This document shows, in pieces, positions 1-10,924 of a DNA stretch of 64,000 nt. Within the stretch, counting starts at the first letter, position 1; each line of letters starts with the position of its first letter. The notes under the pieces are model-generated. The model was not told where the DNA came from. It did not search any database and saw only the letters and a program-made list of their open reading frames with translations. This stretch comes from Gigantopelta aegis (Eukaryota; Mollusca; Gastropoda; Neomphalida; Peltospiridae): assembly GCF_016097555.1 (NCBI RefSeq), contig NC_054712.1, positions 43,996,187-44,060,186 on the forward strand, given 5' to 3'. The position numbers and the translations under genes are program-made.

Positions 1-110
1 TAGAATTCCGTATTATAAGGGTACAGCTCCAGTCGGGTGGCCCTCGCATGACCTCGACAGTTGAATGATATGTGTTGTTAAAGCAGCATGCTCGTCTTAC
101 TTACTTTATA
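1..110 (-). promoter_or_regulatory. Partial UGT upstream module, for a gene left of the window
   Basis: This stretch matches the upstream module of UGT-A (10740-10860) in the same orientation, including the TGACCT half-site at 49-54 and the stretch around AGCTCCAGTCGGGT. The donor end of the module would lie to the left of base 1. By position it should be the promoter or first-exon region of another minus-strand UGT beyond the window. The match is seen in the sequence; the promoter role is inferred. Confidence 0.4.
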
Positions 111-123
111 CAAGCTCATACTA

Positions 124-509
124 GAAAGAAATGTTTTATTTAACGACGCACTCAACACATTTTATTTACGGTTATATGGCGTCAGACATATGGTTAAGGA
201 CCACACAGATTTTGAGAGGAAACCCGCTGTCGCCACTGTATGGGCTACTCTTCCGATTAGCAGCAAGGGTTCTTTTATATGCGCTTCCCACAGGCAAGAT
301 AGCACAAACCATGGCCTTTGTTGAACCAGTTATGGATCACTGGTCGGTGCAAGTAGTTTACACCTACCCATTGAGCCTTGCGGAGCACTCACTCAGGGTT
401 TGGAGTCGGTATCTGGATTAAAAATCCCATGTCTCGATTGGGATCCGAACCCAGTACCTACCAGCCTGTAGACCGATGGCCTACCACGACGCCACCGAGG
501 CCGGTCAAT
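124..509 (-). repeat. S1 SINE, full length, with target-site duplication
   Basis: The copy reads leftward. Its tRNA-like head is at the right end (B-box-like GGTTCGGATCC on the minus strand) and its tail, with TCGTTAAATAAAACATTTC, is at the left. CTCATACTA flanks it at 115-123 and 510-518. The paralogous site at 10871-10879 is empty, so this insertion is younger than the duplication. Confidence 0.85.
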
Positions 510-617
510 CTCATACTAATGCAAAATACAAACTCAACTGCAGTTTTAACGTATACGTGTACAATCGCTGGCAACAGTTGTCGCAAAATGTCGTAAACTG
601 TCGCTATGTAACAGTTT

Positions 618-905
618 GGTTTGTTTAACGACACCACTACACCACAGTGATTAATTAATCATCAGCTATTGGATGTCAAAACATTTGGTAATGTCTGACT
701 CATAGTCATCAGAGGAAACCCACTACATTTTTCCTAATGCAGCAAGGGATCTTTTATATGCATTTTCACACAGACAGGAAAGCACATACCACGGCCTTTG
801 ACCAGTTGTGGTGCATTGGTTGGAACGATGAAAACCCAAACAGTTGAATGCATCCATAGAGATGGTACGATCCTGCGACGCAAGCACCTCAAGCTGTGTA
901 TTTCT
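618..905 (-). repeat. S3-type SINE, degenerate
   Basis: The left end has the GTTTAACGACACCACTA tail. The middle has the shared GCAAGGGATCTTTTATATGC core. The right end has a decayed S3 head (minus strand GAGGTGCTTGCGTCGCAGGA). Confidence 0.65.
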
Positions 906-1194
906 TTAATACTCCCAACTGGATATCCTAGCATAACGAATGCGTTATTTGATTAGGTGTAGATCATTTTGAATTGGTGCATCATGGTCTTGACGTCAAT
1001 GTATTTCTTCAATCTTAATATCTAAACTGCCAACAGACTGAAAAGCAACCAACACCAAAACATATGTATTGCTGCTTTGTTTGCCGATGATGCGCTCTAG
1101 TGGTGTTGATAACCAATGCAAGCTTTAACTTCCATCATTGTGTTTGGAAATCGACTGTATGTTTATGGTCCCGCCCCAAATAGACAGGGAGGGA

Positions 1195-1467
1195 GGAAGG
1201 AAATGTTTTATCTTACGACGCACTCAACACATTTTAATTACGGTCATATGGCGTCGGACATATGGTTAAGGACCACGCAGTTATAGAGAGAGGAAACCCG
1301 TTGTCGCTACTTCATGGGCTACTCCTGGTTGACACATACCACGGCCTTTGATGGTGCACTGGCTGGAGCGAGAAATAGCCCAAATGGGTCAACCGACGGG
1401 AATCGACCCCAATCCAATCGCGCATCAGTCGAGCGCTTTACCGCTGGGCTATGTATCGCCCCAAACA
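1195..1467 (-). repeat. S2 SINE with internal deletion
   Basis: The tail ATGTTTTATCTTACGACGC is at the left and the S2 head (minus-strand TAGCCCAGCGGTAAAGCGC) at the right. The core between about 1325 and 1335 is deleted relative to full copies. Confidence 0.75.
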
Positions 1468-1627
1468 GAGACAGAAAACAAATTTAACTTTCGTATAGTA
1501 CTGTACAACTCTGGATGACACGGCAGGTTTACCATGACCTCAATGGTTACATCACTTGACACGTTAACGTAAGTAGGTCTATATACGATACAACGGTTGT
1601 AAAACACCTCCATTCAAAACACGCTCA

Positions 1628-1990
1628 CTGGCCTCTGCGGTGTAGTGGTTAAGGAATTGGAATTAAGGCTGATAAATACAGTGTTCGCATATCGGTACCG
1701 GCTTCCACCAAGATTGACTTTTAACAACGTGGGTAAGTGTACAGTCATTGCACGGACGTTTTTTCAGGGCCGTACCCGGATCAAAACTCGGGGGGGGGGG
1801 GGCACTACATTTTATATATAAATGTAGCATTTTACTAATTAAACCCTGAGATGTGTATGCTATTTTCTGGAGTAAAAAAAAGAAGAGATTCTCGGGGGGG
1901 GGGGGGGGGGGGGGGACTGGGTACGGCCCTGTTATTTCACTAACCAACTGCCCTGAATAGATAATCCATATAGCTGAGATGTGTGCCTAG
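1628..1990 (+). repeat. S4 SINE interrupted by a G-rich MITE
   Basis: The S4 head begins GGCCTCTGCGGTGTAGTGG at about 1631. Its body resumes after 1931 with CTAACCAACTGCCCTGAATAG. The part between is a separate short TIR element (1765-1931). Confidence 0.7.
1765..1931. mobile_element. 167-bp MITE with 13-bp perfect TIRs and two G-runs
   Basis: CAGGGCCGTACCC at 1765-1777 is exactly inverted at 1919-1931. The interior holds runs of 13 G (1790-1802) and 22 G (1894-1915). CAGGG ends resemble hAT termini, but I found no clean 8-bp target duplication. A 3'-truncated relative with a 41-G run is at 11308-11420. Confidence 0.6.
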
Positions 1991-2454
1991 AACCTGCTGT
2001 TACAAGGAATAAACAACTACTACTGGTGGGTTTTCAAGCTATATTCACTTGTTAAGTGGCATGAACAAAATCAAAACAGTTTGATCATTTTCTTTTTTTT
2101 TCCACCCATACGCCGGAGCAGCTCTTCTGCACCCATTCCCATCTGACCACATGATACACTTAGAAATGCTGTTACTTAGTAACAACAATAACACATAATT
2201 TGCAAACACTGGTTTATTTAACTATTACAGTGGTCAACCTACCTGTGATCACCAAAGAAAACTTTGAACTATTTTTTTTTTCTGTCAATGTTTAATTATT
2301 TTTAATGAAAACTTTTTTTTTTTGCTACACCGGACTATATTAGTGGTGCAGTGCCATACGGGTTTACAGCTCAAAAGGGTAAGCAGCTATTTAAGATGTC
2401 TACAAGTATATTCTGTAATACTGCATATAGACTACGTTCATAATCCAGTCTTGC

Positions 2455-2696
2455 TTTTTCGTTTTTCATTTCAACTTATTTTCGTGTGTATATCCAATTA
2501 AGGTTCAAACACAGTGTCCTGGGCACACATCTCAGCTATCTGATCTGTCTGTTCAGGACAGCTGGTTAGTTATTAGTTATTAGTGGTGAGTCGTTAAAAC
2601 CCGCTCTGTGTGGGAGCCGGTACTGGGCTGCGAACTCAGCACCTACGAGCCTTATGTGCGATGGCTTAACCACGACACCATCAAGGCCGGTGTTAG
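2455..2696 (-). repeat. S4 SINE
   Basis: The tail (TATCCAATTAAGGTTCAA) is at the left and the tRNA-like head ending in GGCCGG is at the right. It is paralogous to 11625-11905. Confidence 0.7.
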
Positions 2697-3087
2697 TGAC
2701 TTAGCTAAGCACTCTGGAAACCAACTCAACTGGAATCCCCGTTGTCATACTGTATACTTAATTTCTAAATCTATAATAAATCGCTCCTTTTCCTCGAACA
2801 CTGAATACTAGTTGTTGTCAATAATTAAAAAAACCCACCTCACCCGTTTCGTATGGGCATACATATTTACTGTGGATTTCGTATCATTGTAGAAAGACAA
2901 AACATGTCAACCATGAACTAAGTTACGGGTGGGGGCAGAACAGTATTATCCATAAGACTGACTAGGGTGAAGCCTAGGGCCCCCACAGCGACTAGGAGCC
3001 CGTCTATTTGTGTTTACGAAAATGTTCCGAAATAAGGTAATCACGGAAACAAATTGTTTGACATGATAAATGACCGGTGTCGTCTGA

Positions 3088-3304
3088 GATGACATATAGT
3101 CTTAGAGAGGAAACCATTTTAGTAGCAAGGCATATTTTGTATGCATCATCCAACATACAGGATAGCACATACCACGGCCTTTGATAAACCAGTATTGGTG
3201 TACTGGTTGGAACGACAAATAGCCAAATGAGCCGACCAATAGGGATCGATCCTAGACCGACTGCGTATTGGGCGAGCACTTTACCACAGAGCTACTTTCC
3301 GCCC
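3088..3304 (-). repeat. S2 SINE, tail lost
   Basis: Core and S2 head are recognisable (right end GAGCACTTTACCACAGAGCT). It is paralogous to 13712-13925, so it predates the block duplication. Confidence 0.7.
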
Positions 3305-3424
3305 CGTTGATAGTTTAAGACATTTTGCGACAACTGTTGGCAGCGATTGCGCACATGTATGGCAACATTATAGTTTGTGCTTGTATTTTGCATTAGTAGG
3401 AGATGGGTGGGGGTGCGTATGAAA

Positions 3425-3730
3425 AATTTAGCACGGTCGATTCAGGGCTCGCCTGAGGTGCTTAGCCTAATAGGTCGCAGATAGATCGAACCACCTCTGT
3501 GGATCCATTCAACTGATTAAGTTTGTTTTCTCTCGTTCCAACCAGTGCACCGCAAATGGTCAAAGACCGTGGTATGTACTTTCTTGTCTGTGGGAAAGTG
3601 CATATAAAAGATCCCTTCCTACATTAGGAAAAATGTAGCGGGTTTCCTCGGTTGACTACGAGTCATAATTACCACATGTTTGGCATTCAATAGCTGATTA
3701 CTGGTGTCGTTAAACAAAACATTTTTTTTT
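3425..3730 (+). repeat. S3 SINE with TCGTTAAACAAAAC tail
   Basis: The head contains TCGCCTGAGGTGCTT and a B-box-like ATCGAACC. The core and the tail GGTGTCGTTAAACAAAAC follow. The paralogue at 14045-14270 has lost its 3' end together with the start of the adjacent UGT module. Confidence 0.7.
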
Positions 3731-3761
3731 AATTGGGACATGTTATAAACTGTGCAAGACG

Positions 3762-4010
3762 AGAATGCTACTTTAACGACTCAAATCGTTGACCTGTCGA
3801 GGTCATGAGGTGTTCGCCCGACTGGAGCTATATAGTATTATAGTAATTCGAAATCCTAAAGTCATTGATGACGAAGCAAAACAGATGAGGCTCTGGTTGA
3901 TAAACGGTCACATGAGGCCTCAGGGAAAGCCGTGACAGATGTTAGTTTAATTGAGCTGGATACCCTATTTTTACTCCGACTACACTGGTACGTTTCTGGC
4001 ACGTAGTTGG
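3762..4010 (+). promoter_or_regulatory. Relic UGT upstream module, plus strand, damaged donor
   Basis: This is homologous to the UGT-A and UGT-D upstream modules, with GCAAGACGAGAATGCTACTT and TGACGAAGCAAAACAG. The donor position reads CACTGGTACGTTT instead of TGGTAAGTTT. It holds a perfect everted repeat TGACCT-GTCG-AGGTCA at 3790-3805. No plus-strand UGT follows within reach, so it is probably a relic first exon. Confidence 0.45.
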
Positions 4011-4414
4011 GTTTGTATACATGTAATGGAATGGTTAACTGTTGATTCTTTAAACATAACACACATGCGATGTCCCTATATTTAAGACACCGTTTAAGTA
4101 TTTCACAAATGCATACTATATTGAACAATAATATTTCATAGCCGTCTCAAAAAACCCACAAATTGAGAGATCGGTTGTGTAATATTTTAAAACAATATTT
4201 ATAAACGTAAAGTGTCCATTGGCACGATTCGAACCTACTAACCGATTCGCATGACATATGGCAGCCCGCGATCTTAACCATTCGGCGAACTAGATGGGGG
4301 AACAATGCATAGTCTTCATATTTGGAGGCCGGTGCCGGTGGCACGCCTCCCTCCACGAGGGACATACCTTGTATAACAACTGGTACAAATTTGTTATTAA
4401 AAAACAAAGAGTAA

Positions 4415-4808
4415 AGTTTGTTTTATTTAACGACGCCACTAGAGCACATTGATTTGTTTATCTTATCATCGGCTATTGGACGTCAAACATATGGTCATTC
4501 TGACATTGTTTTTTTTTTAGAGAAAACCCGCTGTCGCCACATAGGCTACTCTTTTACGACAGGCAACAAGGGATCTTTTATTTGAGCTTCCCACAGGCAG
4601 GATAGCACAAACCATGGCCTTTGTTGAAACAGTTATGGATCACTGGTTGGTGCATGTGGTTTAAACCTATCCATTGAGTCTTGCGGAGCACTCACTTGGG
4701 GTTTGGAGTCGGTATCTGGATTACAAATCCTATGCCTCGACTGGGATCCGAACCCAGTACCTATCAGCCTGTAGACCTATGGCCTAACCACGACACCACC
4801 GAGGCCGG
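4415..4808 (-). repeat. S1 SINE variant
   Basis: S1 head at the right (ends GGCCGG), tail at the left containing the CCACTAGAGCACATTGATTT variant normally seen on S2 and S3 copies. It is paralogous to 14830-15213. Confidence 0.75.
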
Positions 4809-4933
4809 CAAATTTGTTATTAAGTTCATTGCCTCAGCTATTTTGTTTTTCCTTTAAAAAAAAATAAAAAAAAAAAAAATAAAATAAAACCCACTACCAC
4901 CACCATTTAGATTTAATATCCATAAATGCTCAT

Positions 4934-5030
4934 ATAGCGGGTTTCCTCTCTAAGACTATAATTATGTCGAAATTACCGAATGTTTGATATCCAATGTCAT
5001 CTAGTGAAGTCGTTAAACAACATAAACTTT
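4934..5030 (+). repeat. SINE 3' tail fragment
   Basis: The region from GCGGGTTTCCTCTCTAAGAC to GTCGTTAAACAACATAAAC is the end of a plus-strand SINE without a head. The same fragment is at 15353-15445. Confidence 0.55.
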
Positions 5031-5054
5031 AAACGTTTCGAAGCATTTTAATTA

Positions 5055-5149
5055 CGGTTATCTGGTCTCAACGGAACTGTCATCATATTTGCAAAATGTA
5101 ATTGTGACTCTACCTTGTGCAGATATACGATTTTGAAAAAGCTAATTAT
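5055..5149 (-). pseudogene. Relic 3' flank of a lost UGT copy
   Basis: The 95 bases match the 3' untranslated flank of UGT-B (15485-15570) and of UGT-C, including CTACCTTGTGCAGATA and ACGATTTTGAAAAAGCTAAT. Where UGT-B's stop and coding sequence would start, this copy runs straight into an S2 SINE at 5150. I see no UGT coding sequence until 7603, which has its own 3' flank. A UGT coding exon was probably lost here. Confidence 0.5.
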
Positions 5150-5347
5150 ACTGTTTTCGATTAGCAGCAAGGGATCTTTTATATGCACTATCCAATAGAC
5201 ATGATAGAACATACCACAACTTTTGATGTACCAGTCGTGGTGCACTGGCTGGAGCGATAAGTAACCCAATGGGCACACTACCGGGGATCGATCCCAAACC
5301 GACCGCGCATCAAGCGAGCGCTTTACCACTGGGCTACGTCTCGTCCC
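5150..5347 (-). repeat. S2 SINE, tail truncated
   Basis: Starts in the core TTTTCGATTAGCAGCAAGG and ends with the head (minus-strand GACGTAGCCCAGTGGTAAAG). Confidence 0.75.
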
Positions 5348-5477
5348 TCGGGTGCTATATGAAGACATATCTAAAGGGTCAAATAAAGAATTGCATTCAC
5401 ATAGTCCAAAACAATGCTATGTTCTAAATATGCCTGCCATAAAATATCCTGATTTCATAACTATGAGAATGTTTATT

Positions 5478-5842
5478 ATTGATTCCTGAGTTTGCTGCAT
5501 TGTAAGATGTTTCTGACTAATAAAATAGTTCTATGATTAAACTTACATATTAAATATATGTTCTTGCTTAGAATATCAGTGTCTGTATATTCAGTGTGTT
5601 TCTGGTCGTCTTAATATTTGTAAGAAGCACAAACTGGATGTTGTCTTCAAATATTTCGTACGTACGAAAAAACATTTTTAAGAAATAAAATGAAATTTCA
5701 CCTAGTACAAATATTAGAACGATCGGAAACACGTTTAATATACAGCCACTAATATTTTATGCAGAAAATTATAATCGTGAAAAAGTCTGTTGGTCGATAA
5801 TATCTTAAAAATTGCAGCAAACTCAGGAATGTCCCTTTAAGC
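5478..5842. mobile_element. TTAA-type palindromic MITE (family R), left end lost
   Basis: The right end GCAAACTCAGGAATGTCCC plus TTTAA is the inverted partner of the left TCCTGAGTTTGCTGCA. The two halves are long diverged inverted repeats. Other copies are at 21843, 25813, 57181 and half copies near 56622 and 59378. Confidence 0.7.
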
Positions 5843-6651
5843 AGTATTGCCACACATGAATGTAAAATTCAGAGTTTATTGGTGAACCTATAAAAGGGTT
5901 TTGCCCGTACCCCCAGTCCGGAACACGTTCACAGGTCAGGTAAGTGTTCTGATGAAAGTTAGGCCACGCTTTGGTGTTGGTCCCTTTGATTTTACCCGTG
6001 GTGTATTCCATAGTTAGACCACGGGCATGTCCAACCTACGTTTTAGCGACTGCTGACTGGCTGAAAACAGTTACTATTATACATAGTTTAGCAGGAAGTA
6101 AATTAGAACATTGTTTTAAAAACGTAACACTATCACTAACGTTACTAATAAAGTTTCAATATAAATTTGTAAAACATTAAATAATTATTTTTAAAAACCC
6201 AACGCACACAAATTAAATTAAATATTATTAATTAGTTTAGCTTCATTTTCCTTTACATTACTGATCAGCTGCAACATTTAAAAAAGGGCACCTTCAATAT
6301 CGAGGGAGTTAGTAGCGTTAATAAGGACACCTATAGTAAGGGCTGTGGAATAGGTGACCGCAGATATCATGACACACCATACACTTTTCCTTGTTACTAT
6401 GTTCTGAAGGCATGAAATGTCGTATTTTAACACTTGAAAAACAAATCGGTGAAGCATGCCCCCCCCCCCCCTCCTCCCCCGATCCCAAGAGGTTTGGGCC
6501 CACATATAGATGTATTTTCATCCACAGACATTCACCCCACCCCCGCGCCCAGTTGAAATACTGTCGGCGGACTCTGATCATTATACCCGTCAACTATAAC
6601 TTCACATCTATTTTATGACAAGGCCACATGTTTCTAAACCGGTTCACAGTC
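5843..6651. other. Intergenic, no gene seen
   Basis: AT-rich unique-looking sequence with a C-run near 6460-6480. The open frames are short and overlap in opposite directions without family features. Confidence 0.5.
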
Positions 6652-6665
6652 TAGACTCTAATAGA

Positions 6666-7054
6666 AAGAAAGAAAGAAATGTTTTATTTAACGACGCACT
6701 CAACACATTTTATTTACGGTTATATGGCGTCAGACATATGGTTAAGGACCACACAGATTTTGAGAGGAAACCCGCTGTCGCCACTTCATGGGCTACTCTT
6801 TCCGATTAGCAGCAAGGGATCTTTTATTTGCGCTTCCCACAGGCAGGATAGCACAAACCATGGCCTTTGTTGAACCAGTTATGGATCACTGGTCGGAGCA
6901 AGTGGTTTACACCTACCCATTGAGCCTTGCGGAGCACTCACTCAGGGTTTGGAGTCGGTATCTGGATTAAAAATCCCATGCCTCGACTGGGATCCGAACC
7001 CAGTACCTACCAGCCTGTTAACCGATGGCCTAACCACGACGCCACCGAGGCCGG
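6666..7054 (-). repeat. S1 SINE, full length, with 14-bp TSD
   Basis: TAGACTCTAATAGA lies at 6652-6665 and 7055-7068, fixing the ends. The head is at the right and the AAAGAAAG tail at the left. The sequence is very close to the copies at 124, 19693 and 57393. Confidence 0.9.
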
Positions 7055-7237
7055 TAGACTCTAATAGAGTCTGATACTTTAACGGTATGCCAACCCCATT
7101 CAAACTGTACGCGTGTAACGTCATTGGCGTCATTGCATATTTAGTCTAGACTTTAAAAGTTTCATCACCACAGACTCAGGAATCACACATTTTGTTCCCG
7201 TCTCCAGACTCAAATACACTCCATTTAGCTGAAATGG

Positions 7238-7263
7238 TTTATTGTTATTAGTATTACTTTATT
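7238..7263 (-). terminator. Candidate polyadenylation signals of UGT-A
   Basis: Two AATAAA hexamers on the minus strand (7238-7243 and 7258-7263) lie about 340-365 nt beyond the UGT-A stop. They are the nearest such signals I noticed downstream of this gene. The 3' end itself is inferred. Confidence 0.4.
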
Positions 7264-7602
7264 TCGTTCTTGCTTTTAAATCTAAATGTCAAGCATATCG
7301 AATGAAATGACATTTTCACAAATACGCTGTATCATCCAGGTATAATCTAAAGCAGCTAGGCAGCTATGTGTCCATAACACCCCTTTGATGTCATCACGCA
7401 GGCGCTCGCCGTGTTTACATCTAAGTAATTGCGTTACCGATTCCAGTTCGCACAGTTCAAGAGAGCAATCATGATATTTGCTAAACGTCCTTTTGGCACT
7501 ACCATGTGCTAAGATACGATTTACGGTCAGTCTAAATATTTGCAAACCGTTCTTGTGACTACAGCTTGTGCATATATACGATGTTGAAAACATCGTTTAG
7601 AT

Positions 7603-9129
7603 TCAATTGGATTTTTTAGTAACTGACACCGACACAGAAGACTTTCTACAGCAGATGCATCTAAACAGCGCCAACACTCCATAGATTACCAGCAAGGCGA
7701 AAGTGAATATTACAAACCAGAGTTCACCCAGTGTGTACTGAAAATAGTTCAGTGTTTTGGTGGGTGGCTTAAGATGTTTGTCCCCATACTTGATCACGTG
7801 TTCTATGGCGCTCGCCCCTCTCTCCGCCCCTGTTTCCGGTCTGTCCCTGAAGAGCTGAGACATTCGCCGCATATTGGAATAAAAAGAAGAGTCGTTCAAC
7901 ACGGATTTTAAGGTTTGAACCATTTCCTCTGATGTGGCAGTTAGAATGTCCATAGCTGTCCCGATTCTGTGGTGTTTGACTTTAATAGCTGTTTGGAAGG
8001 CGTCGGCGTTCAAAGGTGTGCATATGATGGGAACAGCATGGTATAAGGATTCGAAAAATCCATTTTTACCACAGTGAGACACAAACAGTCGAATGTTTGA
8101 ATGGGCGAGGACGTCATTTTGTGGCAACCAGTCTACAATCCTGATATTACCCTCTTGCGAGTTTCTGTCTAGTTTGAATATCACGTCATAGGACAGTTGA
8201 TTCAAAGCAGATATTAATCGCTGGACGAGCTCAGAAGATTCAAGTTTCAACACACTTCCAAACGAAACGAGAATGACTCCAGTTGTAGAGTTGTCGAGGT
8301 ATGTCTTCAGATCATTATGTAGAGGTGCTGGGGGGCGAGCTGTCAACCCCCCTACCTGGACGAAGTTGGGGAAGGTAGCTTTCGGATAATCAGCAATATA
8401 GTCAGAATTCTCGAGATACAACGACGATTCTCGGATCAGTGTCTCCGGGACAACGTCCGTGAAAGGTTCGCCATATTTAGTGAGGTCAAACGGAGGCTTA
8501 AAGATTTGCAGCATGACAGTTAGAAGAATGTAGTGGAAGCTGTTCAATATTCTTTGTAAAGTCGTCATTTCGTTGGTGTACGATCCAAGTGGATGAGGGT
8601 AGGTGTATGGCTGGAAAACCTCCCCGCTGTCAAAACCGAAAAACCCGCTAGAAACGGACACCGTAGGGACACCCAGGTAATACGGAACAAGATAGTAGCA
8701 GTGGGCGAATGGGAGACCCTCCGTCATTACTACGTCATATCCGGCCTCTTTCAACTGATCTAGTTGATCCCGGTTTGAGAGTTGGCTGTCACAGATACTG
8801 TTAATCACCACGAATATGTCCAGAAGACTTCGAGACATGCTTTTTTCCCTTGTCACTATATTTCGCACTATGGCACTGTGTGTCTCTTTATAAAGAGACT
8901 TGGTGTGCTCGATCACGTCAAACGTTATACGTTGTATCTTCGAATTTTGTAAACAATATCTTGTATCGAAATCTTCAGGAACGTACGCTGCCACGCTGTG
9001 ACCTCTCTTGACCAGCTCGTTGCCAATGGTAGCCATTTCCAGACAGTGACTTGTCACTGGAGAAAACGTCATTAGAATTTTAGCAGTCATCGACACCTGG
9101 ATCCCGGCGAAAAATATCAAAATCTGCAT
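7603..9129 (-). CDS. UGT-A: UDP-glycosyltransferase (GT1), intact coding exon
   Basis: Predicted ER membrane UDP-glycosyltransferase that would attach a sugar from a UDP donor to small lipophilic acceptors. It has 508 codons in one exon. Residues 1-16 are a signal peptide. H28 in TSH is the catalytic-base position, followed by RGH at 42-44. E137 in VMTEG sits where GT1 enzymes normally have the partner Asp. WLPQNDVLAH at 334-343 leads into the GT1 signature F349-Q379 (H352, G354, N356, E360, D376). The usual Asp-Gln donor pair reads D376-A377. A membrane helix at about 470-489 is followed by a Cys-rich tail ending KKSN, a KKxx ER-retrieval signal. The ATG is 11 nt after a TTTCAG acceptor (intron end 9141). 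A donor at 10644 would give a 1.5-kb 5'-UTR intron. The acceptor substrate is unknown. Confidence 0.93.
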   Translation of the reverse strand: MQILIFFAGIQVSMTAKILMTFSPVTSHCLEMATIGNELVKRGHSVAAYVPEDFDTRYCLQNSKIQRITFDVIEHTKSLYKETHSAIVRNIVTREKSMSRSLLDIFVVINSICDSQLSNRDQLDQLKEAGYDVVMTEGLPFAHCYYLVPYYLGVPTVSVSSGFFGFDSGEVFQPYTYPHPLGSYTNEMTTLQRILNSFHYILLTVMLQIFKPPFDLTKYGEPFTDVVPETLIRESSLYLENSDYIADYPKATFPNFVQVGGLTARPPAPLHNDLKTYLDNSTTGVILVSFGSVLKLESSELVQRLISALNQLSYDVIFKLDRNSQEGNIRIVDWLPQNDVLAHSNIRLFVSHCGKNGFFESLYHAVPIICTPLNADAFQTAIKVKHHRIGTAMDILTATSEEMVQTLKSVLNDSSFYSNMRRMSQLFRDRPETGAERGASAIEHVIKYGDKHLKPPTKTLNYFQYTLGELWFVIFTFALLVIYGVLALFRCICCRKSSVSVSVTKKSN

Positions 9130-9312
9130 TGTGTTTCATTCTGAAATAGGAACGGAACAAATTATATTTAATATACCCGCATTAGTTTTATTTCTTGTGG
9201 TGATGGGATCACAACATAATCGTGAAACTTTGCAAAACGATTTTTTATCAAATGTACCCAACATGACCCCGGCCCCCAACTATATTATTGGGGGTTAGAA
9301 TTCAACTTACTT

Positions 9313-9340
9313 ATATATATATATATATATAATATATATA

Positions 9341-9423
<83 letters not shown>
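9313..9423. repeat. TA microsatellite in the UGT-A 5' intron
   Basis: Almost pure TA dinucleotides for about 110 bases. Confidence 0.95.
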
Positions 9424-9427
<4 letters not shown>

Positions 9428-9659
9428 GGAAAGAAGCTGAAGTTTGTTTCTAAACAAGGATTCCGATGATGTGTCTCATTACAAACAGTCCACGGCTTGC
9501 TTGTGATTAGCCATTCCGTAATGTAGCTTTTAAGTTATATCAAAGTTTGTTTTTTTTTCATCAAAATTAGTAAGAATGGCATTTTTTTTTTAAACAGGAA
9601 TAGGGATATCGCATGTGCATTACTTTTTTCAGGAATCGACAGTTAACGTGTATTATCCA

Positions 9660-9890
9660 TGACCTGTGTACAAACACAACTACGCAAAGAGGGTTCCTGG
9701 CTCAAATAAACTAAAATTGGCCACAGCGGTCCCTCATGTCGATGTGACCGTGTATCATTCAACACAGCCTTATCTGGCTTTAGGCTTTAGAATTACTATA
9801 ATACTATACAGCTCCAGCAGTCAGGTGACCCTCTTATGACCTCAAGATATGAATGATCGGTACTGCTGCTAATGAAACGGGTTTCCTTTC
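9660..9890 (-). promoter_or_regulatory. Second, donor-less UGT upstream module
   Basis: Read on the minus strand this matches the modules at 3762 and 10645, with the AGGTCAT half-site (9837-9842 on plus) and GGAGCTGTATAGTATTATAG. About 45 bases that contain the TGGTAAGTTT donor in the other copies are missing. It lies inside the proposed UGT-A 5' intron, so it is either a relic first exon or an alternative promoter. Confidence 0.4.
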
Positions 9891-9991
9891 TAAGGATATA
9901 TAATGTTCCTGACAGGAGATACGACACGAGGCAACTGGTTATATAGACAGCCATTTTTCTAGACTTTTTTTCTTCTTTTTTTTTTTTTTAA

Positions 9992-10383
9992 TTAAAGGAA
10001 CATACTCTAGTTTTTAAACACTAAGACATTTTGTACTATTAGAGTCCTTTTTTTTTTCTTTTTTTTTTGATAACTGAAATCATACTTTACTTAGATCTTA
10101 TTGTTTAGAGTATCCATTTCCGTACTTTCGAAGCGTTTATGGTCATCCTGGTGTTTTTAATGTCACAAAAAGCATTTCTTATATTTTTGAAAACGCACGT
10201 GCGTCTGAGAAGTAACAGTTATGGAGTCGAGTTTTAGTCTGTTTTAGATGGTATTTCAACATTTCAAAGTCACAGACTCATGTTTCACTCAGTTGTAACT
10301 TTATCCAAATGTGTTACCGGTTTGTAAACTAACTAAACTTAGTGTTAATTTTCACGGGTTGAAACTAGGGTATGTCCCTTTAA
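9992..10383. mobile_element. TTAA-type MITE, family S
   Basis: The left end TTAAAGGAACATACTCTAG and the right end CTAGGGTATGTCCCTTTAA are inverted, bounded by TTAA. There is no ORF. A nested copy is at 56732-58063 and a degenerate one at about 50815-51105. Confidence 0.65.
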
Positions 10384-10644
10384 TACTAGACTAAATAGTA
10401 CAAGGCGAGTACACAAAAACTCGGACAACTGATAATAAAACATGCGTATCGACAACACTACAGACTATGTGTCAAAAATTGCCAAAATGTTTGACATCCA
10501 TAAGCCGATTATATTAATATATTAATGTTGTTTGGTGGTGCCGTTAAACAAAACCCACTTTAACTTTGAATAAGACGTTATCCTTAAGCTAGCGCTATAT
10601 AACAGTACACATAACAGAAAAACAACTACCTGCAAGAAACTTAC

Positions 10645-10860
10645 CAGTGCAGCCGAATGTCGGTGTGCAAAGAGGGTATCCAGGACAAATGAACTATGCT
10701 CGGTATCTGTTTTTCGTGAGGTCGATGTTTCGCTTTGTTATGAATGACTTTAGAATTCCATATTAGTACTATACGGGTACAGCTTCAGTCGGGTGACCCT
10801 CGCATGACCTCGACAGATGAATGGTCTGCGTCGTTAAAGCAGCATGCTCGCCTTACTCCC
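10645..10860 (-). promoter_or_regulatory. UGT-A promoter and non-coding first exon (proposed)
   Basis: On the minus strand this module ends in GCACTG followed by the donor GTAAGTTTC, with the intron starting at 10644. The same ...TGGTAAGTTT ending occurs upstream of UGT-C (23641) and UGT-D (30547). A GACATTC-type block precedes it in A and D. The AGGTCA half-site (TGACCT on plus, 10805-10810) and the GTATAGTAC block are shared with other copies. The transcription start is not determined. Confidence 0.5.
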
Positions 10861-10924
10861 GTTATACCATCTCATACCTATGCAAAATGCAAACTCAACT
10901 ACAGTTTTAATAAACTCAAAGGCA

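Larger units (their letters stand above)
1..5149. repeat. Copy 1 of a ~5-kb direct segmental duplication
   Basis: The order of unique and repeat sequence here is repeated in 10740-15570: upstream module, S2 head, S4 with G-run, S4 reversed, S2, S3, plus-strand module, S1, then a UGT 3' flank. The best preserved shared part is 3862-4410 against 14285-14810. Copy 1 carries an S1 SINE at 124-509 that copy 2 lacks. Copy 2 carries a long-TIR element and an S2 SINE that copy 1 lacks. Copy 1 ends in a relic UGT 3' flank rather than a gene. Confidence 0.75.

Noticed and set aside
131-421. Recurring ORF starting MFYLTTHSTHFIYGYMASD
   Set aside because: It is the S1/S2 SINE read through and appears wherever that SINE does (6679, 19631, 57448, 60794). 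It is not a conserved small protein.
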